A stretch of 12,478 bases of DNA from JAAYEA01 sp012689325 (GTDB lineage: Bacteria; Chloroflexota; Anaerolineae; JAAYEA01): contig DAITVZ010000099.1 of assembly GCA_036841525.1 (NCBI GenBank), positions 1 to 12,478 on the forward strand, given 5' to 3'. Shown piece by piece: positions 1 to 5,861 of this stretch. Under the pieces are notes generated by a model, which was not told the origin of the DNA, did not search any database, and worked only from the letters and a program-made list of their open reading frames with translations. Every line of letters begins with the position of its first letter. Positions within the stretch are counted from its first letter, which is position 1. Both the position numbers and the translations under genes were made by a program.

Positions 1-63
1 CGAGAGCATACGGCCACTTGGCCTTTCAAGCAACTTGAATTAGTTGGAGCAGATGCCACGGGA

Positions 64-75
64 GGTTGCCCCTAC
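64..75. repeat. Right-end remnant of the GTAGGGGC hairpin repeat family
   Basis: GGTTGCCCCTAC here is identical to the right terminus of the array ending at 7223, and it is preceded by CCACGGGA, which resembles the array units. The opposite hairpin arm is missing, so this looks like a decayed or truncated end. It lies upstream of the mutL promoter and may be the tail of an element sitting behind a gene left of the window. Confidence 0.5.
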
Positions 76-109
76 GGGTCCGCCGCCGCGCCGCCCCGGC
101 GCCCCGCGA

Positions 110-138
110 TTCGCCCCGCGCCGCGGAGCGCGTATAAT
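110..138 (+). promoter_or_regulatory. Putative sigma-70-type promoter of mutL
   Basis: A perfect TATAAT at 133-138 is preceded, after a 17-bp spacer, by a weak -35 match, TTCGCC at 110-115. Transcription would start near 145, which gives a very short leader containing the ribosome binding site AGGAAAGGAG (145-154). The -10 is convincing and the -35 is not. Confidence 0.6.
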
Positions 139-161
139 ACCCCCAGGAAAGGAGCCACCCG

Positions 162-1904
162 ATGCCCATCCACGTCCTGCCGCCCGAGGTCGCCGCCAAG
201 ATCGCCGCCGGCGAGGTGGTGGAGCGCCCCGCCTCCGCCGCCAAAGAACTGCTGGAAAACGCCATCGACGCCGGCGCCACCGACATCCGCCTGGAGATCC
301 GCCAGGGCGGCAAGCGCCTCATCCGCGTCAGCGACAACGGCTGCGGCATCCCCGCCGCCGAGGTGGAGCTGGCCTTCGCTCGCCACGCCACCAGCAAGCT
401 CGCCGCCGCCGAGGAGCTGGACCGCATCCGCACCCTGGGCTTTCGCGGCGAGGCGCTGGCCTCCATCGCCGCCGTCTCCCACTTTACCATGTCCACCCGC
501 GCGGCGAGCGAGGAGGTGGGCGTGCGGGTGCGCCTGGAGGGCGGCGCCATCGTCCACCGCGAGGGGTATGGCGGCCCGGCGGGGACCACCGTCGCCGTGG
601 AGAACCTCTACTATAACACCCCGGCGCGGAGCAAATTCCTGCGCGCCGATTCCACCGAGATGGCCCGCATCGCCGAGGTGGTCACCAGCTATGCCCTGGC
701 CTATCCCGAGCTGCGCTTCACCCTGCTCAAGGACGACCGCCTGGCGTTGCAGACCACCGGCAGCGGGCAATTGGCCGACGTGCTGGCGCAGGTGCACGGG
801 CTGGAGGTGGCCCGGCGGATGCTGGCCTGCCAGGAGACCGTGGACGAGATCGCCGTGGCGGGGTACATCAGCGCCCCGGAGCTGAACCGCTCCGACCGCG
901 GCGGGCTGATGTTCTTCGTCAACCGGCGCTGGGTGCAGGACCGCTCGCTCAGCTTTGCCGTGGAGGAGGCCTACCGCGGCCTTTTGCTCAAGGACCGCCA
1001 CCCCTGGGCCGTGCTGGATATCCGGCTGGACCCGGGGGAGGTGGACGTCAATATCCACCCCACCAAGCGCGAGGTGCGCTTTTCCGACGCCCGGCGCGTC
1101 TTTAGCGCGGTGCAGCGCGCCGTGCGCCACACCTTGCAGGCCGACGCGCCCATCCCCACCGTCGCCTCGGCGGCCGCGCCGGTGACCTGGGGCGGCTGGG
1201 AGCGCGCCGCCGCCAGCTATGCGCCGCCGCGCCCGCACCCCGGCCAGCTCGGGCTGGAGCTCCAGCGCACCGCCGACGTGGAGGTCTCGGACCTGCGCCC
1301 GGCGGAGCGGCTGCCCATGCTGCGGGTGGTGGGGCAGATCGCGCAGACCTACATCATTGCCGAGGGGCCGGGGGGGATGTACCTGATCGACCAGCACGCC
1401 GCCCACGAGCGGATCGTCTACGAGCGGATGATGGGCCAGCGGGTCGCGGCGGCGCAGTCCGCTGCGCCGGTGGCCTCGCAGCCGCTGCTGGACCCGGCGG
1501 TGGTGGAGCTGACCCTGGCGCAGGGGCAAGAGCTGGAGGAGCACCTGGCCGATCTGGCCGCGCTGGGCTTTGACATCGTCCCCTTTGGCCCCAGCGCCTA
1601 CCGCATCCAGGCGGTCCCCGTCTCGCTGCTGGGCGGCGGGCTCCCCGCCGGCGACCCCGCCGCGGCGCTGCGGGAGATCCTGGCCGAGGCGGAGGGCAGC
1701 GACCGCCCCTGGGACGAGGCGGCGCTGATCACCCTGGTCTGCCATAGCGCCGTGCGCGCCGGGCAGACCCTCTCGCCGGACGAGATGCGCGACCTGGTGC
1801 GCCAGTTGGAGCAGACGGACACGCCCCACTCGTGCCCGCACGGCCGCCCCACCATGATCCACCTCAGCGCCAGCCAGTTGGAGCGCGAGTTTGGGAGGAG
1901 GTAG
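162..1904 (+). CDS. mutL: DNA mismatch repair protein MutL
   Basis: MutL couples mismatch recognition by MutS to strand incision and removal. The 580-residue protein has the N-terminal GHKL ATPase motifs in order: KELLENAIDAG (29-38, with the family's catalytic Glu32), DNGCGI (58-63), RHATSKL (74-80) and TLGFRGEALAS (91-101). After a short Pro/Ala-rich linker (about 330-385), the C-terminal dimerisation domain carries the metal-binding endonuclease motif DQHAAHERIVYE (410-421), CHSA (528-531) and CPHGRP (558-563). This is therefore the nicking type of MutL, unlike that of E. coli, which lacks the motif. Length is normal for a short-linker bacterial MutL. The start is fixed by AGGAAAGGAG seven bases before the ATG. 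No mutS is present in the window. The gene is convergent with the small sulfur-carrier gene, with only 4 bp between stops and no terminator hairpin seen. Confidence 0.97.
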   Translation: MPIHVLPPEVAAKIAAGEVVERPASAAKELLENAIDAGATDIRLEIRQGGKRLIRVSDNGCGIPAAEVELAFARHATSKLAAAEELDRIRTLGFRGEALASIAAVSHFTMSTRAASEEVGVRVRLEGGAIVHREGYGGPAGTTVAVENLYYNTPARSKFLRADSTEMARIAEVVTSYALAYPELRFTLLKDDRLALQTTGSGQLADVLAQVHGLEVARRMLACQETVDEIAVAGYISAPELNRSDRGGLMFFVNRRWVQDRSLSFAVEEAYRGLLLKDRHPWAVLDIRLDPGEVDVNIHPTKREVRFSDARRVFSAVQRAVRHTLQADAPIPTVASAAAPVTWGGWERAAASYAPPRPHPGQLGLELQRTADVEVSDLRPAERLPMLRVVGQIAQTYIIAEGPGGMYLIDQHAAHERIVYERMMGQRVAAAQSAAPVASQPLLDPAVVELTLAQGQELEEHLADLAALGFDIVPFGPSAYRIQAVPVSLLGGGLPAGDPAAALREILAEAEGSDRPWDEAALITLVCHSAVRAGQTLSPDEMRDLVRQLEQTDTPHSCPHGRPTMIHLSASQLEREFGRR

Positions 1905-1908
1905 GAGA

Positions 1909-2139
1909 TTACCCCCCTGTAGCCAAAGGCAACAGCCGCACCTGGTCGCCGTCACGCACCAGGTAGCTTGCCGCCTGGCGCTGGCCGTTCACCAGGATGA
2001 TCGTCGAGACCGACTCGGGGATGCCATAGCGCGCCAGCAGCTCGCTCACCGGCCGCCCGACCCACCCGTCCGCCGCGACTGCGTGCGTCTGGCCGACGTA
2101 CCGCGTCAGATACCCCACCGCGCTCACCTCAATGGACAA
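1909..2139 (-). CDS. MoaD/ThiS-family ubiquitin-like sulfur carrier protein
   Basis: The product is 76 residues and ends in an exposed Gly-Gly (LLPLATGG), the hallmark of beta-grasp sulfur carriers. In MoaD and ThiS this C-terminus is adenylated and then thiocarboxylated for molybdopterin or thiazole synthesis. The order of predicted elements fits the fold: strand SIEVSAV (2-8), a helix around VSELLARYGI (31-40), strand TIILVNGQ (46-53), then the family's DGDQVRLLP turn and strand (63-71). The start is TTG: the codon at 2139-2137 on the minus strand has GAGG nine bases upstream and a TATAAT promoter behind it. A GTG four codons downstream is an alternative but would remove the first strand. 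No MoaE, MoeB, ThiF or ThiG partner lies nearby, so the pathway (molybdopterin, thiamine, tungsten cofactor or tRNA thiolation) cannot be told. Confidence 0.82.
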   Translation of the reverse strand: MSIEVSAVGYLTRYVGQTHAVAADGWVGRPVSELLARYGIPESVSTIILVNGQRQAASYLVRDGDQVRLLPLATGG

Positions 2140-2180
2140 TTCGCACCGCCTCGACTAGAATGTCCCCAGCGTATGGTGGC

Positions 2181-2210
2181 ATTATACCCGCATCCGCCGC
2201 CCGCCGCCAA
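2181..2210 (-). promoter_or_regulatory. Putative promoter of the sulfur-carrier gene
   Basis: Read on the minus strand, TATAAT occupies 2186-2181, with TTGGCG at 2210-2205 after an 18-bp spacer. The predicted start near 2174 gives a leader of about 35 nt to the TTG codon. The -10 is perfect and the -35 is partial. Confidence 0.6.
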
Positions 2211-2241
2211 GGGGAGCGCCGGCGCCCAAGTCGTTTGGCGT

Positions 2242-2306
2242 CCTGGAGGTCGAGCCTTTAGGCGGCCTTGGGTGCGCGCAATCCGGCTAAAGCCTCGACC
2301 TCCAGG
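2242..2306. repeat. Dispersed inverted repeat, GGTCGAGGCTTTAGCC family, copy 1
   Basis: Two 24-nt arms, 2242-2265 and 2283-2306, are inverted copies with two mismatches, separated by 17 nt. Each arm contains its own mini-hairpin: GCCTTTAGGC in the left arm and GGCTAAAGCC in the right. The two mismatches between arms are a matched C/G swap that keeps each mini-hairpin paired. A related pair of arms lies at 7995-8053. The element sits between the divergent sulfur-carrier and GH28 genes. Confidence 0.85.
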
Positions 2307-2364
2307 GCGAGGCTCAGCCTCGACCTCCAGGGCGAGGCTCGGCGTCGGTCTCCAGGGCTGAGCC
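2292..2364. repeat. 25-bp tandem repeat grown from the right arm of the inverted repeat
   Basis: Two 25-bp units (2292-2316 and 2317-2341), differing only at the last base, are followed by a degenerate third (2342-2364). Each unit folds as GCCTCG paired with CGAGGC, and the unit junction reads GAGGCTCAGCCTC, a near-palindrome. The first unit is the distal part of the right arm of the element at 2242-2306, so the array looks like local amplification of that arm. No ORF across it looks coding. Confidence 0.85.
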
Positions 2365-2436
2365 GTTTGGGGTGAGCCCTGGGGATTCGTTTGCCGGCGC
2401 GCGGCGACCAAGGCGCCGCGTCGCTCGCCGCATCCT

Positions 2437-2471
2437 GACGTTCGACATTCGACCTTGGACATTCGACTGCC
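2437..2471. repeat. Degenerate heptanucleotide repeat upstream of the GH28 gene
   Basis: Five successive 7-mers read GACGTTC, GACATTC, GACCTTG, GACATTC and GACTGCC, so the stretch has a clear 7-base period. It lies 40-75 bases upstream of the GH28 start, in a region where I see no good promoter for that gene. It looks like a short tandemly repeated repetitive sequence rather than an operator. Confidence 0.6.
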
Positions 2472-2510
2472 ATCCTGCAACCTGTAACCCTTTCCCCCCG
2501 GAGGCTAATC

Positions 2511-3818
2511 ATGCACAACATCCTCGACTATGGCGCCATCGGCGACGGCGCCACCAACGACGCCCCCGCCATCCAGCGGGCCATCGACACCTGCGCCGCC
2601 GAGGGCGGCGGGGTGGTCTGGGTCCCCGGCGGGCACACCTACCTCACCGGCCAGCTCACCCTGCGCAGCCACGTCACGCTCAACCTCGTCAGCGGGGCGA
2701 CGCTGCTGGGCAGCCTGGACCCCGCCGATTATCCCGAGGGCGCGCTGATCCAGGCCGACGGCGCCGAGAACCTCGCCATCACCGGCACGGGGACCATCGA
2801 CGGCCAGGGCGTCAAGTTCATGCGGGAGGACCGCACCTACATCTATGCCCTGGATCGCCTGCGCGACTTTCGCCCCCGCTTTATCATGCTGACCCGCTGC
2901 CGCAACGTCACCCTGCGCGACGTGACGCTGCGCGATTCGGCGCTCTGGTGCGTGCACCTGCTGGGCTGCGAGGACGTGCTGATCCAGGGGATCCGCATCC
3001 TCAACGATCTGAAGGTTCCCAACTGCGACGGCATCGACCCCGACCGCTCGCGCAACGTGCGCATCAGCGATTGTTATATCCAGGCCGCCGACGACGCCAT
3101 CGTGCTCAAGGCCCGCGCCGGCTATGACGAGCTGGGCCCCTGCGAGAACATCACCGTCACCGGCTGCACCCTGCTGACCCGCTCGGCGGGGCTCAAGATC
3201 GGCACCGAGTCCCACGGCGACATCCGCAACGTGGTGTTCGACTCGTGCGTGGTGCTGGGGAGCAGCCGCGGCGTCTCCATCCAGCTCCGCGACGGCGGCA
3301 ACGTGGAGAACATCATTTGCTCCAACCTGATCATGCGCAGCGAGCTGCTCTACCACGAGTATTGGGGCAAGTCCGAGCCGATCTATATCTCGGCCTACCA
3401 CCGGCGCCCGGGCCGCAAGCTGGGCCGCGTCCGCCACGTGCGGGTGAGCAACGTGCTTTGCCAGGGGGAGAACGGGCTCTTTATCGGCGGGTCGGAGGAC
3501 AGCGTCATCGAGGACGTGGCGCTGGATAACGTCCGCGTCGAGATCGGCAAAACCAGCCAGTGGCCGGGTGGGCTGTACGACCGGCGGCCCTATGGCGGCG
3601 AGGACGAGGTGGGCGTCTATGCGCACCGCAACGCCGGCGTCTATATCGAGCGGGCCCGCGACGTGGCGCTGCGGAACGTGCGCGTCGCCTGGGGCGAGCG
3701 GCGCCCCGACTATTACGGCCCGGCGCTGGAATGCCACGACGTGGAGGGGCTGGAGCTGGCCGGCTTTCAGGGCCAGGCCGCCCATCCCGACCGCGACCCG
3801 GCGATGGTGATCGAGTAG
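2511..3818 (+). CDS. Glycoside hydrolase family 28 (polygalacturonase-like) protein
   Basis: The 435-residue protein looks like a right-handed parallel beta-helix enzyme of the pectin-degrading GH28 clan. It opens with the typical YGAIGDGATNDAPAIQ (7-22), whose G-x-G-x-x-D-D/N-x-x-A-I-Q pattern marks this fold, and then shows repeated helix turns. Candidate active-site residues are NCDGID (171-176, matching the family's NTDG), ADDAIVLK (193-200, the paired Asp) and TESHG (232-236, replacing GHG). The last family motif, RIK, is not clear; the region reads SIQLRDGG (256-263). No signal peptide is visible, so the enzyme is probably cytoplasmic and acts on imported oligosaccharides, or the family label covers a different substrate. 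GGAGG lies six bases before the ATG. It is not in an operon with any sugar transporter. Related alternatives are other beta-helix glycosidases or lyases with this N-terminal motif. Confidence 0.85.
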   Translation: MHNILDYGAIGDGATNDAPAIQRAIDTCAAEGGGVVWVPGGHTYLTGQLTLRSHVTLNLVSGATLLGSLDPADYPEGALIQADGAENLAITGTGTIDGQGVKFMREDRTYIYALDRLRDFRPRFIMLTRCRNVTLRDVTLRDSALWCVHLLGCEDVLIQGIRILNDLKVPNCDGIDPDRSRNVRISDCYIQAADDAIVLKARAGYDELGPCENITVTGCTLLTRSAGLKIGTESHGDIRNVVFDSCVVLGSSRGVSIQLRDGGNVENIICSNLIMRSELLYHEYWGKSEPIYISAYHRRPGRKLGRVRHVRVSNVLCQGENGLFIGGSEDSVIEDVALDNVRVEIGKTSQWPGGLYDRRPYGGEDEVGVYAHRNAGVYIERARDVALRNVRVAWGERRPDYYGPALECHDVEGLELAGFQGQAAHPDRDPAMVIE

Positions 3819-3841
3819 GCGCGGATCGCGTCGCCTGTGGT

Positions 3842-4214
3842 AGGGGCGATCCCCCGTGATCGCCCTGGCAAGAGGGCGAACGCAACCAAGAGGGCGAACA
3901 CCGGCNNNNNNNNNNNNNNNNNNNNNNNNNNNNNNNNNNNNNNNNNNNNNNNNNNNNNNNNNNNNNNNNNNNNNNNNNNNNNNNNNNNNNNNNNNNNNNN
4001 NNNNNAAGAGGGCGAACACTGGCAAGAGGGCGAACACCGGCAAGAGGGCGAACACCGGCAAGAGGGCGAACACTGGCAAGAGGGCGAACACTGGCAAGAG
4101 GGCGAACACCGGCAAGAGGGCGAACACCGGCAGTAGGGCGAACACTGGCAAGAGGGCGAACACCGGCAAGAGGGCGAACACTGGCAAGAGGGCGAACACA
4201 AGGTTCGCCCCTAC
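3842..4214. repeat. 18-bp tandem array with hairpin ends (array 1)
   Basis: The left end begins GTAGGGGC and folds as GGGCGATC (3844-3851), loop CCCCGT, GATCGCCC (3858-3865). Two 18-bp units (3870-3905) precede the N gap. After it come ten full units from 4006 to 4185, consensus AAGAGGGCGAACAC(C/T)GGC, then a partial unit at 4186-4200. The right end folds as GGGCGAAC (4190-4197), loop ACAAG, GTTCGCCC (4203-4210), followed by CTAC. Because 18 is a multiple of three, both strands give long repetitive reading frames, which I do not take as genes. The array starts 23 bases after the GH28 stop. True length is unknown because of the gap. Confidence 0.95.
3906..4005. other. Assembly gap (100 N) inside array 1
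   Basis: Exactly 100 N separate identical 18-bp units. One hundred is a conventional placeholder, and 100 is not a multiple of 18, so the missing length is unknown. Confidence 0.97.
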
Positions 4215-4237
4215 AATCCTCTTCCTCCTACCCTCTT

Positions 4238-4268
4238 AGCCTCTGCGTCCTCTGTGTCTCTGCGGTGC
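4238..4268. repeat. CTCTGCG-type low-complexity repeat
   Basis: Between array 1 and the response-regulator promoter the sequence reads CTCTGCG, then CCTCTGTGTCTCTGCGGTG, a degenerate repeat of 7-8 bases built from CTCTG. Similar heptamer-like strings are common in intergenic DNA of several bacterial phyla. No gene or terminator is apparent here. Confidence 0.55.
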
Positions 4269-4298
4269 AGTCTCCCCCCTAAATCGCATAGTTGATAC

Positions 4299-4326
4299 TT
4301 GACAATCCCATCGCCCGTGCTATAAT
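4299..4326 (+). promoter_or_regulatory. Consensus sigma-70 promoter of the response-regulator gene
   Basis: TTGACA (4299-4304) and TATAAT (4321-4326) both match the consensus perfectly, with a 16-bp spacer. The predicted start near 4333 leaves a leader of about 39 nt to the ATG. This is the strongest promoter match in the window and suggests substantial basal expression. Confidence 0.85.
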
Positions 4327-4371
4327 GTGCGGAGAGGGCCGCGGAGCCCCGATCTTGCCCAGAGGTGAGCC

Positions 4372-5064
4372 ATGCCCTGCATCCTTGTGGTAGATGACGA
4401 GCACCACATCCTCGAGATCGTGCGCAAGGCGCTCGAGCCGGCCGGCCACCAGGTGACCACCACCGATAGCGGCCGCAAGGCGCTGGCCCTGCTGCGCGAG
4501 CGCCGCTTCGACCTCGCCATCCTCGACCTGGCCATGCCCGACATGGACGGCCTGGAGCTCTGCCGCAAGATGCGCTCCAACCCCGCCTGGTCCGGCCTCG
4601 CCATCCTCCTCCTCAGCGCCAAGGCCGCGCTGGAGGACAAGGTCCTGGGCTTTGAGGCCGGCGCCGACGATTACCTGGTCAAGCCCTTTTACGTCATGGA
4701 GCTGCGGCTGCGGGTGAGGGCGCTGTTGCGCCGCCACGCCGACGCCGCGCCGGCGGAGCGGCTGCAAGCCGGCGCGCTGGCGCTCAACCCCGCGACCTTT
4801 CAGGTCTGCGCCGGGGAGCGCGTGGCCCTGCTCACCCCCATGGAGTACCAACTGCTCCACCACCTCATGTCCCACTGCGGCGAGGTCTTTTCCAGCGACC
4901 GGCTGCTGCGCGAGGTGTGGGAGTACCCCGAGGGCTCGGGCAACGCCGGGCTGGTGCGCATGCACATCAAGAACCTCCGCCGCAAGATCGAGCCGCGCCC
5001 CGACGCCCCCACCTACCTGCGCACCGTCCCCCGCCACGGCTATACCATCGCCGCCAGCGGCTAG
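4372..5064 (+). CDS. OmpR/PhoB-family response regulator
   Basis: The 230-residue protein is a two-component DNA-binding regulator. The receiver domain (1-118) has the acidic pair Asp8-Asp9, the phospho-acceptor Asp52 in AILDLAMPDMDG (49-60), Ser82 and the conserved Lys104 in YLVKPF. The winged-helix output domain (about 130-228) shows the expected LTPMEYQLLHHLM (154-166), RLLREVW (177-183), VRMHIKNLRRKIE (195-207) and a C-terminal hairpin ending LRTVPRHGYTI (216-226). No histidine kinase is adjacent, so it is an orphan here and its signal and targets are unknown. AGAGGTGAG lies just before the ATG, and a consensus promoter lies upstream. The next gene, for a HEAT-repeat protein, has its own promoter starting just after this stop codon, so the two need not be co-transcribed. 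Confidence 0.95.
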   Translation: MPCILVVDDEHHILEIVRKALEPAGHQVTTTDSGRKALALLRERRFDLAILDLAMPDMDGLELCRKMRSNPAWSGLAILLLSAKAALEDKVLGFEAGADDYLVKPFYVMELRLRVRALLRRHADAAPAERLQAGALALNPATFQVCAGERVALLTPMEYQLLHHLMSHCGEVFSSDRLLREVWEYPEGSGNAGLVRMHIKNLRRKIEPRPDAPTYLRTVPRHGYTIAASG

Positions 5065-5065
5065 C

Positions 5066-5094
5066 TTGCCCCTTTCCCCGCCTTGCGCTACAAT
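5066..5094 (+). promoter_or_regulatory. Putative promoter of the HEAT-repeat gene
   Basis: TTGCCC (5066-5071), a 17-bp spacer and TACAAT (5089-5094) fit a sigma-70 promoter immediately behind the response-regulator stop. Transcription would begin near 5101, only about 16 nt before the chosen start codon. This rules out the longer reading of the gene that starts at 5066. Confidence 0.65.
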
Positions 5095-5116
5095 GCCCCC
5101 CATCAAAGGGGGCGCG

Positions 5117-5668
5117 ATGAACTCGGTCCAGGCGATCATCCTGATGCACCAACTGCTGGAGGCCCAGCGCTACGACGACGCGGCGGAGGTGGCCGCGCGC
5201 GAGGAGCTGGCCCGCGAGCAGTTGGAGCGGATGCTGCACCAGACCCAGGGCGCCATCTGCTATCACGCCGCGCTGGCGCTGATCCGGCTGGGCCCGCGGG
5301 CGACGCTCCCGCTCATCGCGGCGCTGCGCGACCCCCAGCACCCCGTCCGCCAGGCGGCGGCGCTGGCGCTGGGCGACGTGGGCGATTTCTGCGCCGTCCC
5401 CTCGCTGGTGGCGGCGCTGGAGGACCCCGAGATGGCGGTGCGCCAGGCGGCGGCGGCCTCGCTGGGCAAGCTGGGCGACCCCCAGGCGACCCTCCCGCTG
5501 CTGGTGGCGCTGTATGACCCCGACCCGCGGGTGCGGCGGATGGCGGCCATCGCCTTGGGCGACCTGGCCGACCCCCGCGCCCTGGCCGATCTGCGGCGGG
5601 TGGCGGAGGAGGGCGGCGCGCTGGGCAAGTGCGCCCGCGAATCCGCCGCGAGGATCGAAGCGGGGTAG
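5117..5668 (+). CDS. HEAT-repeat (PBS lyase-like) protein
   Basis: The 183-residue protein is an alpha-helical repeat protein with no catalytic motif. After an N-terminal helical segment (1-45) come about four HEAT-like repeats with a period near 31 residues: around 46-76, 77-107, 108-138 and 139-169. They share D-P-x-x-x-V-R-x-x-A-A-x-A-L-G-x-x-G/A-D-P, as in RQAAALALGDVGD (78-90) and RRMAAIALGDLADP (140-153). Such repeats usually form a curved scaffold for protein binding; in phycobilin lyases they hold a chromophore, but nothing else here points to that. It has no signal peptide or membrane segment. The ATG at 5117 is chosen because AAAGGGGG precedes it and the promoter lies between it and the upstream in-frame ATG. 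It follows the response regulator closely, which may hint at a linked function. Confidence 0.85.
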   Translation: MNSVQAIILMHQLLEAQRYDDAAEVAAREELAREQLERMLHQTQGAICYHAALALIRLGPRATLPLIAALRDPQHPVRQAAALALGDVGDFCAVPSLVAALEDPEMAVRQAAAASLGKLGDPQATLPLLVALYDPDPRVRRMAAIALGDLADPRALADLRRVAEEGGALGKCARESAARIEAG

Positions 5669-5696
5669 GAGATCACCACGAAGGAGGAGAGGAGAT

Positions 5697-5834
5697 AACC
5701 ACGAAAAACACGAAACACACGAAATCGGAAGCGGTCTTGCGTTTTCGTGTATTTCGTGTGGTTCGTGGTTCCCGTTCCTGGTTTTTGCAGTGCAGCCTTT
5801 TCCTGTTTCGTGTGTTTCGTGTGGTTCGTGGTTT
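5697..5834. repeat. CACGAA-type inverted repeat with an additional direct copy
   Basis: Arms 5697-5726 and 5741-5770 are inverted copies matching at 26 of 30 positions around a 14-nt loop, so the region could form a long hairpin. Part of the right arm is repeated directly at 5809-5833 with a single change (TGTATTTCG against TGTGTTTCG). The motif is built from CACGAA and TTCGTG steps. The stretch of about 190 bases between the HEAT-repeat and URO-D genes is AT-richer than its surroundings. It contains no convincing promoter, and the reading frames crossing it are repeat artefacts. Confidence 0.85.
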
Positions 5835-5861
5835 CGATCTCTTTTCAAGGAGCGAGCAACG

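Noticed and set aside
1..60. Operator-like TTCAAG/CTTGAA inverted repeat at 25-39
   Set aside because: Six-base arms with a 3-base spacer can arise by chance, and it lies about 85 bases upstream of the proposed mutL -35 with nothing else to link it to regulation.
72..1955. A very long antisense reading frame across mutL, and similar ones opposite the GH28, response-regulator, URO-D and transporter genes
   Set aside because: Long frames opposite GC-rich genes arise from codon bias. Their translations are low-complexity and rich in Arg, Ala, Gly and His, show no domain signature, and the sense genes have clear motifs and ribosome binding sites.
3842..4214. CRISPR array, suggested by regular direct repeats here and at 7014-7223 and 12384-12478
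   Set aside because: The units are head-to-tail with no unique spacers between them, at periods of 13-20 bp, and no cas genes are present.
3767..4239. Repetitive protein encoded by the 18-bp array (Cys/Ser/Pro-rich or Lys/Arg/Ala/Asn-rich six-residue repeats)
   Set aside because: An 18-bp period keeps any frame open. Frames are open on both strands, cross the N gap, lack ribosome binding sites, and the sister arrays have periods of 13 and 20, which break frame.
5514..5861. N-terminal extension fusing the URO-D protein to sequence overlapping the HEAT-repeat gene
   Set aside because: The extension reads the HEAT-repeat gene out of frame and then the CACGAA repeat. AAGGAG at 5847-5852 clearly marks the start at 5862.
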